A stretch of 34,350 nucleotides of DNA, taken from Nanobdellota archaeon. Its GTDB lineage: Archaea; Nanobdellota; Nanobdellia; Pacearchaeales; GW2011-AR1. Under the pieces are notes generated by a model. The model was not told the DNA's origin. It ran no database searches and saw only the letters and a program-made list of their open reading frames with translations. The position numbers and the translations under genes are program-made. This document shows positions 18,975 to 27,621 of the stretch, piece after piece (within the stretch, counting starts at the first letter, position 1; each line of letters begins with the position of its first letter). Location: contig JAHJSH010000033.1 of the NCBI GenBank assembly GCA_018830525.1, forward strand, positions 1-34,350. The letters run 5' to 3'.

Positions 18975-19652
18975 ATGAATAAAAGAATTGCTGGACTTTA
19001 TCAGGCAGTACAAGATGCGCGGGATGAAATTAGTTCATTGAGCGTAGACATTCGGGTTGGAAAAAAAACTCTGGGAAATAAGTTTGACAATTTTGTCTTT
19101 TGTAGTATTGGTGCGAATCCTTCTGATTGGATGCCGTTTTATAGTTTGGATGAGCAGATGAAAAGTTCTTCTGGGGAGGAAATTTTGATTGTTTGTTCGA
19201 AGAAGGAGCTTGCTGAACCTATGATTCATTATGCAGAGGAGGGGTTTTGTGGGGATTTGGAGGAATCTAACTGTGAATCATTTATGCCGCCAATGCAATT
19301 TTATAATACTGAATGTAATCTTGCTTATGGGGTTTTGACTGGTAAGGGTCTCGATTTTGATTTGGGGGAAGCCGAAATTATTTTTCCTAATGGGCGGAAA
19401 CATATCCGAGTTTCTGCGTCTTCTGTTTTTGATTATAGTTTTACATTTAATCCTCTTGAAGTTGTGCAAGGGAGAATTCGAAAAGAAGTGGAGGATTTAA
19501 CCCATTTGTATAAAAGTTGTGGCTTTGAAGGTTTGAAATTTATGGGTAATATTCAGACCTCGCAAATCTTAGTTGGTCCGGAAGTTGGAGAATATTTTGG
19601 GAAAATTATTAATGGAGAAAAGGCTTATTCTGAAATAAAGAAAAAGTTGTAA
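18975..19652 (+). CDS. Hypothetical protein (225 aa)
   Basis: I do not recognise it. The protein begins with a helical stretch (MNKRIAGLYQAVQDARDEIS), followed by a mixed alpha/beta core. An acidic Cys-containing region runs EEGFCGDLEESNCESFMPPM, and a C-terminal helix ends EKAYSEIKKKL. No signal peptide or membrane segment is visible. TCTTTAAATAT lies about 30 bp upstream and AGGGGGA about ten bases before the ATG gives a ribosome binding site. It is transcribed after tRNA-Lys and before the RNA polymerase cluster; nothing nearby suggests a role. Confidence 0.65.
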   Translation: MNKRIAGLYQAVQDARDEISSLSVDIRVGKKTLGNKFDNFVFCSIGANPSDWMPFYSLDEQMKSSSGEEILIVCSKKELAEPMIHYAEEGFCGDLEESNCESFMPPMQFYNTECNLAYGVLTGKGLDFDLGEAEIIFPNGRKHIRVSASSVFDYSFTFNPLEVVQGRIRKEVEDLTHLYKSCGFEGLKFMGNIQTSQILVGPEVGEYFGKIINGEKAYSEIKKKL

Positions 19653-19758
19653 ATTGGATGATTTTGACACGAACTACTCTAAAATAACAAAAAAGAAAAG
19701 GTTTTTAAAGCCATTTTTGATATTTTCATTATCTAAAGACTAATATTCTAAAAGTAAA

Positions 19759-19962
19759 ATGCACGTACTACAACCAAGGCACACGAAATTGAGTTCCACC
19801 GACGCTGGAAAGGTCTTAGCGGAACATAATATTGCTTTGGCGCAGCTACCTAAAATTTCTAATAAGGATCCTGCACTTCCTGAAGGTTGTAAAACTGGTG
19901 ATGTCGTTAAGATTGAACGAAAGGGCGATTATGCTGAAGTATATTATAGGGTGGTCATTTAA
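19759..19962 (+). CDS. rpoH: DNA-directed RNA polymerase subunit H (Rpo5)
   Basis: 67 aa, equivalent to the C-terminal domain of eukaryotic Rpb5. It starts MHVLQPRHTKLSSTDAGKVL, and the conserved DPALPEGCKTGDVVKIERKG and YYRVVI are present. It is part of the polymerase jaw at the downstream DNA. It heads the polymerase gene cluster, as in many archaea. TTTTTAAAG near 19701-19709 is a likely TATA box about 50 bp upstream, leaving a short leader without a clear ribosome binding site. Confidence 0.95.
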   Translation: MHVLQPRHTKLSSTDAGKVLAEHNIALAQLPKISNKDPALPEGCKTGDVVKIERKGDYAEVYYRVVI

Positions 19963-19964
19963 AA

Positions 19965-20078
19965 ATGGCTGAAGTAAATTATGAACAATTTTCATGTTTT
20001 TCTTGCAAGGCACGAAAAAAGGTAACATTGAAAATGTTTCGAGCAGACATTTATTCACTGGAGGTGAAAAATGGCTGA
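19965..20078 (+). CDS. Small CxxC protein between rpoH and rpoB (37 aa)
   Basis: Begins two bases after the rpoH stop and ends at a TGA inside the rpoB start (ATGGCTGA). The peptide MAEVNYEQFSCFSCKARKKV contains CxxC followed by KARKKV, reminiscent of the first half of the archaeal DUF5679 zinc ribbon; the second Cys pair is absent. Its first 8 nt (ATGGCTGA) with the preceding A-run repeat the rpoB start. The rpoB Shine-Dalgarno is within its last codons. It may be a degraded zinc ribbon kept as a translational-coupling leader. Confidence 0.5.
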   Translation: MAEVNYEQFSCFSCKARKKVTLKMFRADIYSLEVKNG

Positions 20079-23000
20079 GCATGTATTAGTTCGAGAGTTT
20101 TTGAAGACTCATTCCCTTGTTGAGTCTAATATTAAATCTTTTAATGATTTTATTCAGAATAGAATGCAGGAAATTGTAACTGAGCTTTCCGATTCTCTCC
20201 CTACAGAAGATTTTGAGATTAAGTTAGGTAAGGTTCGGGTGGGTAAACCGAATATGGTTGAGTCTGATGGGTCATCTAAGCCAGTTACTCCAACAGAGTC
20301 TCGATTGAGAAGTTTAACTTATTCTGCTCCGATTTGGATGGAGATGACAATTAATTATGCTGGTCAGGTTGAAACTGAAGAAGTTCAGCTTGGGCGAATT
20401 CCAATTATGGTAAAAAGTGGTGCTTGTAATCTTGAGGGGATGAGCGAAGAAGATTTAATTAAGAATTATATTGATCCGAAGGATCAGGGAGGTTACTTTT
20501 TGATTAATGGTAATGAGAGAGTTATGGTTATGGCTGAAGACCTTGCTTCTAATCAGACTTTTGTTGAATGGCAGAAGGTTAAGAAGCGTTTGATGTTACG
20601 TTTATTTTCCCAAAGGGGGGCTTACAAGATTCCTGTCTCTTTGGTTGAGAGTGCTGAAGGAATTTTGGAGATTTCTTTTTCACGTTTTAGGGATATTCCG
20701 GCGATTGTTTTATTGAAAGCACTTGGCTTGTCAAGTGATTCTGAGATTGCGCAATTGGTCGGGAAGCAGACAGATAGTTTGATTGTTAATCTTTATGAGT
20801 ATGCGGAAATTGGGAGTATTAATGATGCTTTGATGTGGATTGCGGAGAAGAGTGCTTTGCAAGGCACTAACAAGGAAATGCTTGATAGAGTTAAGCAAAG
20901 AATGGATTCTTATTTCTTACCTCACATTGGTCTTGACAAAGATTCTCGGGTTGAGAAAGCTAAGACTCTTTGTAAGTTTATCAAACAATTTTATGTTGCT
21001 AAGGAAAATCCTAAAGATTCTATGACTGATAAGGACCATTATGCGAATAAGAGGGTTCGACTTTCTGGTGATTTGCTTGCTGATTTGTTTAGGGTTAATA
21101 TGAATATTTTATTGAGGGAAGTTCAGCATACTTTGCAGAAGACTGTAAAGAGGCGGAAATTTTATTCTATTAAGACAATTGCTAAGTCTACTTTGTTTAC
21201 GCATCGAATGGAAAGTGCGATTGCTACCGGTTCTTGGATTGGTGAGCGAAATGGTGTGACTCAGAATATGGATAAGAACAATTCTTTCGCGATTATGTCT
21301 CAATTACAGAGGGTGACTTCTACTCTCCCGGGGGAGCAAGAGAATTTGGCTGCGAGAACTGTTCATCCAACACATTATGGTCGATTCTGTCCGATTGAAA
21401 CTCCTGAAGGAACTGAAATTGGTTTAAGAAAGAACTTGGCCCTTTTGGCTAGAATTTCTACTCGGACAAAAATGGGTTATGACGAGGTAATTAAAGTCTT
21501 GAAAAATTCTGGAATGAAAGAGGGGGAGGGAAGTATTGATGTTTTCTATAATGGGAGATTTATCGGTGCGGTTTCCGAAGTTCAGAATTTTATTAGGGAG
21601 GTTAAGAATGCTAGAAGGGGAGGAAAGCTCCCGATTGAAATGTCGATTAAGTTTGATACATTTTTAGATACCGTTTTTATGAGTTCTGAGATTGGAAGAG
21701 TTATTCGTCCGCTGATTATTGTTGAGAATGGAGTCTCTAGATTGAAGCAAGAGCATTTGAAGTTGATTAAGGAAGGAGCTTTGACTTGGGAAGGATTGTT
21801 CAAGGAAGGAATTTTGGAGTATCTTGATGCTGCTGAAGAGGATGATTGTTATATTTCGCTTAATGAAAAAAATTTGATTGAGGAACATACTCATTTGGAA
21901 GTTGATGAGTTGGATATTTTTGGTGTTTCGGTATCTTTGATTCCTTTTGGAAATCACGATCCTCCTGCGCGTATGGTTAAGGGTGGTTCGAGGGCTTATC
22001 GACAGGGTCTTGGTATTTATGCTGGAAATTTTCAGGTGAGGGTCGATACAGATGTTTCGCTTTTACATTATCCTCAAAAGCCTTTGGTTCGGACTTTTAT
22101 TTATGATACTTTAAATGTTCATCCAGTTGGGCAGAATGTTATCGTTGCTGTTTTGCCTTATGAAGGTTATAATATGGAGGACGCCACTGTATTGAATCAG
22201 GGTTCTGTTGATAGGGGTCTTGGACGAAGTTCAAGATTTAGACCTTATACTTCCGTTGAATTGAATTATGCGGGAGGTCTTAAGGATGAGATTGTTATTC
22301 CAGATAAAGATGTTTCTGGTTATAGAACTGAAGAGAGTTATAGATATTTAGAAAATGATGGAATTGTTTATCCTGAAGCAAATATGATCTCTGGAGAAGT
22401 TGTTATTGGGAAAATTAGTCCTCCCAAGTTCTTGAGTGAAGCTAGAGAAATTTCTATTCAAACAAAGAAGGAAGCTTCTTCTGCTATTCATCAGGAAGAA
22501 ACTGGAATTGTCGATGCTGTTTTTATTACTCAAGATAAGGAAGGTAATAAGATTGTTAAGGTTCGAACTCGGGAATTGAGAATTCCGGAGATTGGAGATA
22601 AGTTCTCGGTACCTCATGGACAGAAAGGTATAGTTGGGATGCTTGCTCCTGAAGCCGATGTTCCTTTTACAGTTAATGGTATACGGCCAGATATTATGTT
22701 TAATCCCCATGGTATACCTTCTCGTATGACTGTTGGTTATTTGATGGATATTCTTGGTGGAAAAGTTGCGGCTCTTTCGGGGAAGATTGTTGATGCTTCT
22801 GCATTTACTGGGGAAACAATAGATAGTTTGGAAAATAATTTGAAGAAATTAGGATTCCGAGAGAATGGTAAGGAAGTTATGTATCATGGTATTACTGGAC
22901 AGAGAATGCCTGTTAAGATTTTTGTAGGTAATATGTTTTATTTGAAGTTGAAATATATGGTTGCAGATAGAATGCATGCTCGAGCTTCGGGTAAGATTGC

Positions 23001-23328
23001 ATTATTGACACGACAGCCAATTGAAGGTAGGTCTCGGGGCGGTGCTTTGAGACTCGGTGAAATGGAGCAAGAAGCATTGGTCGGTCATGGAGCTTCACTT
23101 CTTTTGAAGGAGCGTTACGATTCCGATAAGGTTTTGGTACATATTTGTTCAAAATGTGGAACTCTTGTTATCGACGACCAGATTCATAATAAGAAGGTTT
23201 GTAGTTTATGTCATTCAAATCAAGTTGAGCCTATCGAAGTTTCATATGCATTCAAGTTATTGATCGAAGAATTGCAAGGATTGCATTTATTAACTAAATT
23301 CGAAATGAAAAATAAATACGAGAAATAA
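20071..23328 (+). CDS. rpoB: DNA-directed RNA polymerase subunit B (Rpo2, unsplit)
   Basis: 1085 aa containing both B'' and B' halves in one chain. Recognisable blocks include GYFLINGNERVMVMAEDLASN, HPTHYGRFCPIETPEGTEIG, the hybrid-binding GYNMEDATVLNQGSVDRGLG, and the carboxy-terminal GEMEQEALVGHGASLLLKER. The zinc site is CSKCGTLV...CSLCHS. The start has a good GGAGGTGA Shine-Dalgarno and overlaps the small CxxC ORF. It forms one side of the catalytic cleft with RpoA. Confidence 0.97.
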   Translation: MAEHVLVREFLKTHSLVESNIKSFNDFIQNRMQEIVTELSDSLPTEDFEIKLGKVRVGKPNMVESDGSSKPVTPTESRLRSLTYSAPIWMEMTINYAGQVETEEVQLGRIPIMVKSGACNLEGMSEEDLIKNYIDPKDQGGYFLINGNERVMVMAEDLASNQTFVEWQKVKKRLMLRLFSQRGAYKIPVSLVESAEGILEISFSRFRDIPAIVLLKALGLSSDSEIAQLVGKQTDSLIVNLYEYAEIGSINDALMWIAEKSALQGTNKEMLDRVKQRMDSYFLPHIGLDKDSRVEKAKTLCKFIKQFYVAKENPKDSMTDKDHYANKRVRLSGDLLADLFRVNMNILLREVQHTLQKTVKRRKFYSIKTIAKSTLFTHRMESAIATGSWIGERNGVTQNMDKNNSFAIMSQLQRVTSTLPGEQENLAARTVHPTHYGRFCPIETPEGTEIGLRKNLALLARISTRTKMGYDEVIKVLKNSGMKEGEGSIDVFYNGRFIGAVSEVQNFIREVKNARRGGKLPIEMSIKFDTFLDTVFMSSEIGRVIRPLIIVENGVSRLKQEHLKLIKEGALTWEGLFKEGILEYLDAAEEDDCYISLNEKNLIEEHTHLEVDELDIFGVSVSLIPFGNHDPPARMVKGGSRAYRQGLGIYAGNFQVRVDTDVSLLHYPQKPLVRTFIYDTLNVHPVGQNVIVAVLPYEGYNMEDATVLNQGSVDRGLGRSSRFRPYTSVELNYAGGLKDEIVIPDKDVSGYRTEESYRYLENDGIVYPEANMISGEVVIGKISPPKFLSEAREISIQTKKEASSAIHQEETGIVDAVFITQDKEGNKIVKVRTRELRIPEIGDKFSVPHGQKGIVGMLAPEADVPFTVNGIRPDIMFNPHGIPSRMTVGYLMDILGGKVAALSGKIVDASAFTGETIDSLENNLKKLGFRENGKEVMYHGITGQRMPVKIFVGNMFYLKLKYMVADRMHARASGKIALLTRQPIEGRSRGGALRLGEMEQEALVGHGASLLLKERYDSDKVLVHICSKCGTLVIDDQIHNKKVCSLCHSNQVEPIEVSYAFKLLIEELQGLHLLTKFEMKNKYEK

Positions 23329-23371
23329 AATGTATGTTTTCATTTATTCAAAAAACACAGAAAAATAAAAA

Positions 23372-26300
23372 ATGGTACGTCCCGTAAAAAAACAAATCAG
23401 TGGAATGTCTTTTCATTTACTTAGTCCTGAACAGGTTAAGAAATTGAGTGTTGCGAAAATTGTTACTCCAGAACTTTATGATGTTGATGGTTACCCGGTT
23501 GATGGGGGTTTGATGGATTTGAGACTTGGTGCGATTGACCCCGGGGTTAGATGTCGAACTTGTGGTGGGCGATTGAAAGAGTGTTTGGGACATCCAGGAG
23601 TAATTGAATTGGCTCGACCAGTTGTTCATATTAGTTATTTACCAATTATCGATTTAGTTTTGAGGTCGACTTGTGAGGCTTGTGGAAAGATTTTGATTAA
23701 AGATGAAAAGGATTTGAATAAACCCCTGATTGATAGAATTAAGAAAGCGAAGGATGGGAAGAAATGTCCTCATTGTAGTATTATTCAGGAAAGAGTTAAG
23801 CTTGAGAAGCCGTCTACTTTTAGAAGTGGTAGAAGAAGATTATTTCCTTCAGAGATTAGGGAAAGATTGGTTAATGTTCCTGATAGAGATTTAAAATTTT
23901 TGGGAATTAATGCTGCGACCTTAAGACCTGAGTGGGCGATTTTGACGTTGCTGTTAGTTCCTTCGGTTACAGTTCGACCTTCGATTACCTTGCAAACAGG
24001 TGAGCGAAGTGAAGATGATTTGACTCATAAGTTGTCGGATATTATTCGATCTAATCAGAGACTTTGGGAGAATTTGAATGCTGGAGCCCCTGAAGTTATT
24101 ATTGAAGATCTTTGGGATTTGTTGCAATATCATATTACTACTTTCTTTGACAATTCTAAGGCAAAGATTCCACCGGCGAGACATAGAAGTGGTCAGCCCT
24201 TGAAGACGATTACTGAGAGGATTAAAGGTAAGGAGGGACGAATTCGAAAGAACTTGGCTGGTAAGCGAGTTAATTATTCTGCGCGAACAGTTATTTCTCC
24301 AGACCCTAATTTGAAGTTGAACGAGGTTGGTGTCCCTTTAGATGTTGCGAATGTTTTGACTGTTGCTGAGAAGGTTACTACTCTTAATATGAAAAGGATG
24401 AAGAAATTAATTATGGCTAAAGGTTATCCGGGAGCTAATTATATTCTTCGTCCCGATGGAAAGAGAAAAAGAATTACTGATGATTTGAGGGAAGATTTAC
24501 AAAATGAGATTGAGCCTGGGTATACCGTTGAAAGACATCTTATTGATGGAGATATCGTTTTGTTTAATCGACATCCTTCATTGCATCGAGCGTCTCTTAT
24601 GGCTCATTTTGTGAGGGTTCTTCCAGGGAAGACATTTAGGATTCATCCGGCAGTTTGTGCTCCTTATGGTGCGGACTTTGATGGTGATGAAATGAATATT
24701 CATGCTCCCCAGACTGAGGAAGCTAGGGCTGAAGCAGAGGTTTTGTTGAATGTGAATGCTAATTTATTTTCTCCAAAAAATAATACGAATTTTCTTGGAT
24801 GTGTTAAGGATGCGGTCAGTGGAAATTTTGTTCTTGGAGAATCTGAACTTTCTAAAGAGGATGCTAGTCAGTTATTATATCAGGCGGGTATCGAAGCGAC
24901 GGGTTTGAGCAAGAGCAATTCTGGGAAAGATATATTTAGTCGAATTATTCCTAAGGAGATTGCGGGAAGTAGCGTTAGTTCTAAAGGTTTTAAGAGTGGT
25001 AGTGGTGCTGTTTTGAAAGAGGCGGATAAGAAACTTGGTAGGGAAGAAACTGTTGAGCTTTTGAGGAGGGTTTTTGCCTTGGGAACTACGTTTTTATCGA
25101 GAAATGGATTCACACTTTCTGCCCAGGATTTAGATGTTCCTGAAGATGTTAAGAAGAAAACGCAGAAAATTATTGAGGTTGCTGAAGAAAAGACTCAAAG
25201 GATTATTGAAAGTTATTATAATAAGACTTTAGAATTATTGCCTGGTAAAACTGCGGAGGAAACTAGGGAAACTAAGATTCTCCATGCTCTGAATGAGACT
25301 AGGACTGAAATTGGTGATGCGGTTAAGGCTGGGTTTCCTAAGGATAATTTGGCGAATCAGATGATTAGTTCTGGTGGTGGTGGTAGTTTATTGAATATTA
25401 CTCAGATTGCGTGTTCTGTTGGACAGCAAGTACTTCATGGACGTAGGATTGATTTTGGGTATACCGAAAGAACTCTTCCATTTTTCAAGAAGGGCGACTT
25501 ATCTCCAAGGTCTCATGGATTTATTTATAGTTCTTTAATGAAAGGTTTTGAGCCGGATGAATTTTTCTTTGGTGCGATGACTGGTCGGGATGGTCTGATG
25601 GATGTTGCACTCCGAACTCCGAAGTCTGGTTACTTGTATCGAAGATTGGCGAATGCATTGCAGGATTTGGTTATGGCTTATGATGGAACTGTTCGAGATG
25701 CTTCAAATAATATTGTTCAGTTTGTTTATGGTCTTGATGGTGTTGACATTTCAGCTAAGCATCTTGGGACGAAGGTTGCTCCGGGAGAAGCTATTGGTGT
25801 TGTGACTGCTCAATCTTTCGGGGAGGCTTCGACGCAAATGGTTCTTAATGTATTCCATGCAGCAGGTGTAGCTGAAGTTCAAGTTACTCAAGGTCTTCCA
25901 AGACTTATTGAAATTCTTGATGCAAGGAAATTGCCTAAGACACCTTCGATGGAAATTTATTTGGACAAGGACCATAACAATGAGAAGGATGCTAGAGTTG
26001 TTGCGGAGAAAATCAAAGAAGTTAAGTTGAAGGAGATAATTTCTGATATCGCGATTGATTTTGGTGCGAAGAAAGTTAAAATTAGCGTTGATCCTAAGAG
26101 CTTGAGAGCGACACATATTTCCTTGGATAAAGCTGTAGAAGTTCTTCATGAAAAAGGATTTACTGTTAAAAAATTATCTGATGGGCTTGTTCTTGATATG
26201 GCTAAGGAAAACTATAAGATAATCTATAAGACTAAGGAAAAGATTAAGGAAGTTATCCTAACTGGTGTTAAGAAGATTTCGCAGGTTCTTGTTGTAAAGC

Positions 26301-26794
26301 GAGGAAAAGATTATGTTATTTTGACTGCGGGTTCAAATTTGAAAGATATTTTGAAGTTCAAGGGTGTTGATACTGACAGAGTAATTACAAATGATATTCA
26401 CGAAATTTCTAGCATTTTAGGTATTGAATCTGCAAGACAGGCAGTTATTAATGAGATTCAAAAAGTTATTACTTCCCAAGGTCTTGCAATTGATGGAAAG
26501 CATGCAATGCTCGTCGCGGATACTATGACTGCATCTGGTGTAGTGAAGGGGGTTACAAGAATGGGTATTATTGGAGATAAGAGTTCTATCTTGGCTCGAG
26601 CTTCTTTCGAGACTCCAATTCCTCAATTTGTTCAGGCGACTAAGACTGGCAAAAAGGATAAGTTGGCTTCGGTAATTGAGAATATTATCTTGAATCAACC
26701 GGTTCCGGTGGGTACTGGTCTTCCCGGATTGCTTGTAAAGGTCACTGGCCCATTAGCAGATCAGAAGAAAGATAAATCTAGGGGGAAAGAATAA
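23372..26794 (+). CDS. rpoA: DNA-directed RNA polymerase subunit A, A' and A'' fused
   Basis: 1140 aa in one frame. The A' part has zinc sites CRTCGGRLKECLGHPG and CEACG...CPHC, and the catalytic aspartates in YGADFDGDEMNIH. The A'' part follows without a break: bridge-helix/trigger-loop region LNITQIACSVGQQVLHGRRI, VTAQSFGEASTQMVLNVFH, and the C-terminal clamp region up to VPVGTGLPGLLVKV. Most archaea encode A' and A'' separately, so this is an unsplit form. The trigger-loop-adjacent stretch reads SSGGGGS where SGARGS is usual. Its stop overlaps the rpl30e start (TAATG). Confidence 0.96.
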   Translation: MVRPVKKQISGMSFHLLSPEQVKKLSVAKIVTPELYDVDGYPVDGGLMDLRLGAIDPGVRCRTCGGRLKECLGHPGVIELARPVVHISYLPIIDLVLRSTCEACGKILIKDEKDLNKPLIDRIKKAKDGKKCPHCSIIQERVKLEKPSTFRSGRRRLFPSEIRERLVNVPDRDLKFLGINAATLRPEWAILTLLLVPSVTVRPSITLQTGERSEDDLTHKLSDIIRSNQRLWENLNAGAPEVIIEDLWDLLQYHITTFFDNSKAKIPPARHRSGQPLKTITERIKGKEGRIRKNLAGKRVNYSARTVISPDPNLKLNEVGVPLDVANVLTVAEKVTTLNMKRMKKLIMAKGYPGANYILRPDGKRKRITDDLREDLQNEIEPGYTVERHLIDGDIVLFNRHPSLHRASLMAHFVRVLPGKTFRIHPAVCAPYGADFDGDEMNIHAPQTEEARAEAEVLLNVNANLFSPKNNTNFLGCVKDAVSGNFVLGESELSKEDASQLLYQAGIEATGLSKSNSGKDIFSRIIPKEIAGSSVSSKGFKSGSGAVLKEADKKLGREETVELLRRVFALGTTFLSRNGFTLSAQDLDVPEDVKKKTQKIIEVAEEKTQRIIESYYNKTLELLPGKTAEETRETKILHALNETRTEIGDAVKAGFPKDNLANQMISSGGGGSLLNITQIACSVGQQVLHGRRIDFGYTERTLPFFKKGDLSPRSHGFIYSSLMKGFEPDEFFFGAMTGRDGLMDVALRTPKSGYLYRRLANALQDLVMAYDGTVRDASNNIVQFVYGLDGVDISAKHLGTKVAPGEAIGVVTAQSFGEASTQMVLNVFHAAGVAEVQVTQGLPRLIEILDARKLPKTPSMEIYLDKDHNNEKDARVVAEKIKEVKLKEIISDIAIDFGAKKVKISVDPKSLRATHISLDKAVEVLHEKGFTVKKLSDGLVLDMAKENYKIIYKTKEKIKEVILTGVKKISQVLVVKRGKDYVILTAGSNLKDILKFKGVDTDRVITNDIHEISSILGIESARQAVINEIQKVITSQGLAIDGKHAMLVADTMTASGVVKGVTRMGIIGDKSSILARASFETPIPQFVQATKTGKKDKLASVIENIILNQPVPVGTGLPGLLVKVTGPLADQKKDKSRGKE

Positions 26795-27060
26795 TGTCTG
26801 TAAAAGAAATTTCTGAAGCTATTGAATCGGGGAAGATTTCATTTGGAATTCGGCAATGTTTGAAAATTGGGAAAAAGGCGAAGAATGTTTTTATTGCTAA
26901 GGATACTCGGGACGAGACAGTTGAAAAGCTTGAGGTTGCAAAGATTGAATTTATTGTTTTGAAATCTAAGGCAGAACTGGCTAAAGAACTAAATCTCGAC
27001 TTTGAGTGTGAAGTTTTCTGTTTGCACCAGAATGGTGTACCCCACAAGGGGGCAAAGTAA
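26794..27060 (+). CDS. rpl30e: Ribosomal protein eL30 (L30e)
   Basis: 88 aa of the L7Ae/L30e RNA-binding family. SGKISFGIRQCLKIGKKAKNVFIAKDT is typical of L30e (here GKISFGIRQCLK and AKNVFIAKD). The position between rpoA and nusA is the standard archaeal order. It starts in the TAATG overlap with rpoA and is followed one base later by nusA. Confidence 0.92.
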   Translation: MSVKEISEAIESGKISFGIRQCLKIGKKAKNVFIAKDTRDETVEKLEVAKIEFIVLKSKAELAKELNLDFECEVFCLHQNGVPHKGAK

Positions 27061-27061
27061 A

Positions 27062-27487
27062 ATGGCAGAAATTATTGATATGCAGTTGATGAGATATATT
27101 AATTTGTTCTCTCAAACAACCAGGGTTCAGACAACGAAGTGTTTTGTTTATAATAATCAGATAGTTTTTGCAGTTCCTAAGGCTAAAGTTTCTGAAGCGA
27201 TTGGTCGGGGGGCAGATAATGTTAAGAAGTTAAATGGAATTTTGAGAAGGAAAATTAAAGTTGTTGCCATGCCTGCTCTTGATAGTCGTGAAGGAATTGG
27301 AAAGTTTGTCGAGGCTGTTGTGAACCCAATTGAGTTTAATAAAGTTGAAGTAAAAGAAAATTCGGTTACAATTAGTGCGGGTCGGCAGAGTAAGGCTGCG
27401 CTTATTGGAAGAAATAGGACCCGAGAAAAAGAATTAGCTGATGTTCTGAAGAACTTTTTTCATATTACTAAATTGCGGATTGCGTAA
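27062..27487 (+). CDS. nusA: Transcription factor NusA (archaeal type)
   Basis: 141 aa from ATG 27062; a longer in-frame start at 27002 would lie within rpl30e. Archaeal NusA consists only of the two KH domains. Visible are KCFVYNNQIVFAVPKAKVSEAIGRGADNVKKL (first KH, GRGADN loop) and SAGRQSKAALIGRNRTREKEL (second KH, LIGRNR loop). It binds RNA and is thought to act in transcription elongation or termination. Its context in the rpoA-rpl30e-nusA-rps12 order is canonical. Confidence 0.92.
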   Translation: MAEIIDMQLMRYINLFSQTTRVQTTKCFVYNNQIVFAVPKAKVSEAIGRGADNVKKLNGILRRKIKVVAMPALDSREGIGKFVEAVVNPIEFNKVEVKENSVTISAGRQSKAALIGRNRTREKELADVLKNFFHITKLRIA

Positions 27488-27490
27488 AGA

Positions 27491-27500
27491 TTTATAAACC
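27491..27500 (+). promoter_or_regulatory. TATA box of the rps12 transcript
   Basis: TTTATAAACC, close in form to those of EF-2 and rfcS. It predicts a transcript start near 27521, just before the first leader ATG at 27526. Confidence 0.6.
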
Positions 27501-27525
27501 GATTTTTCGCCTAGATTATATTATA

Positions 27526-27621
27526 ATGATACATAAAACCATGGAAAAAATAAATACAAGATTATGCAATGACAAGTCCTTGCATATCAAAAAATCGGAG
27601 GATTTTTGCTTATGGGATTAA
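27526..27621 (+). CDS. Leader mini-cistron upstream of rps12 (31 or 26 aa)
   Basis: Two in-frame ATGs, at 27526 (MIHKT then M) and 27541. The shorter form begins MEKINTRLCNDKSLH and ends KKSEDFCLWD. It is close to the nrdD leader at both ends, with nearly identical nucleotides over ATTATGCAATGACAA. The TAA at 27619-27621 lies downstream of the rps12 ATG at 27612 and overlaps a second in-frame rps12 ATG (TAATG), so reinitiation at 27621 is possible. Confidence 0.6.
   Translation: MIHKTMEKINTRLCNDKSLHIKKSEDFCLWD
27563..27611 (+). promoter_or_regulatory. Two-hairpin leader element of rps12
   Basis: Hairpin 1 is TATGCAA-U-GAC (27563-27573) with GUC-C-UUGCATA (27576-27586), though its loop of two A is tight, so the innermost pair may open. 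Hairpin 2 is AAAAATC (27590-27596) with GATTTTT (27601-27607) around GGAG. The Shine-Dalgarno GGAGG is therefore in the loop and first stem pair. GCTT and ATG follow. Confidence 0.65.
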
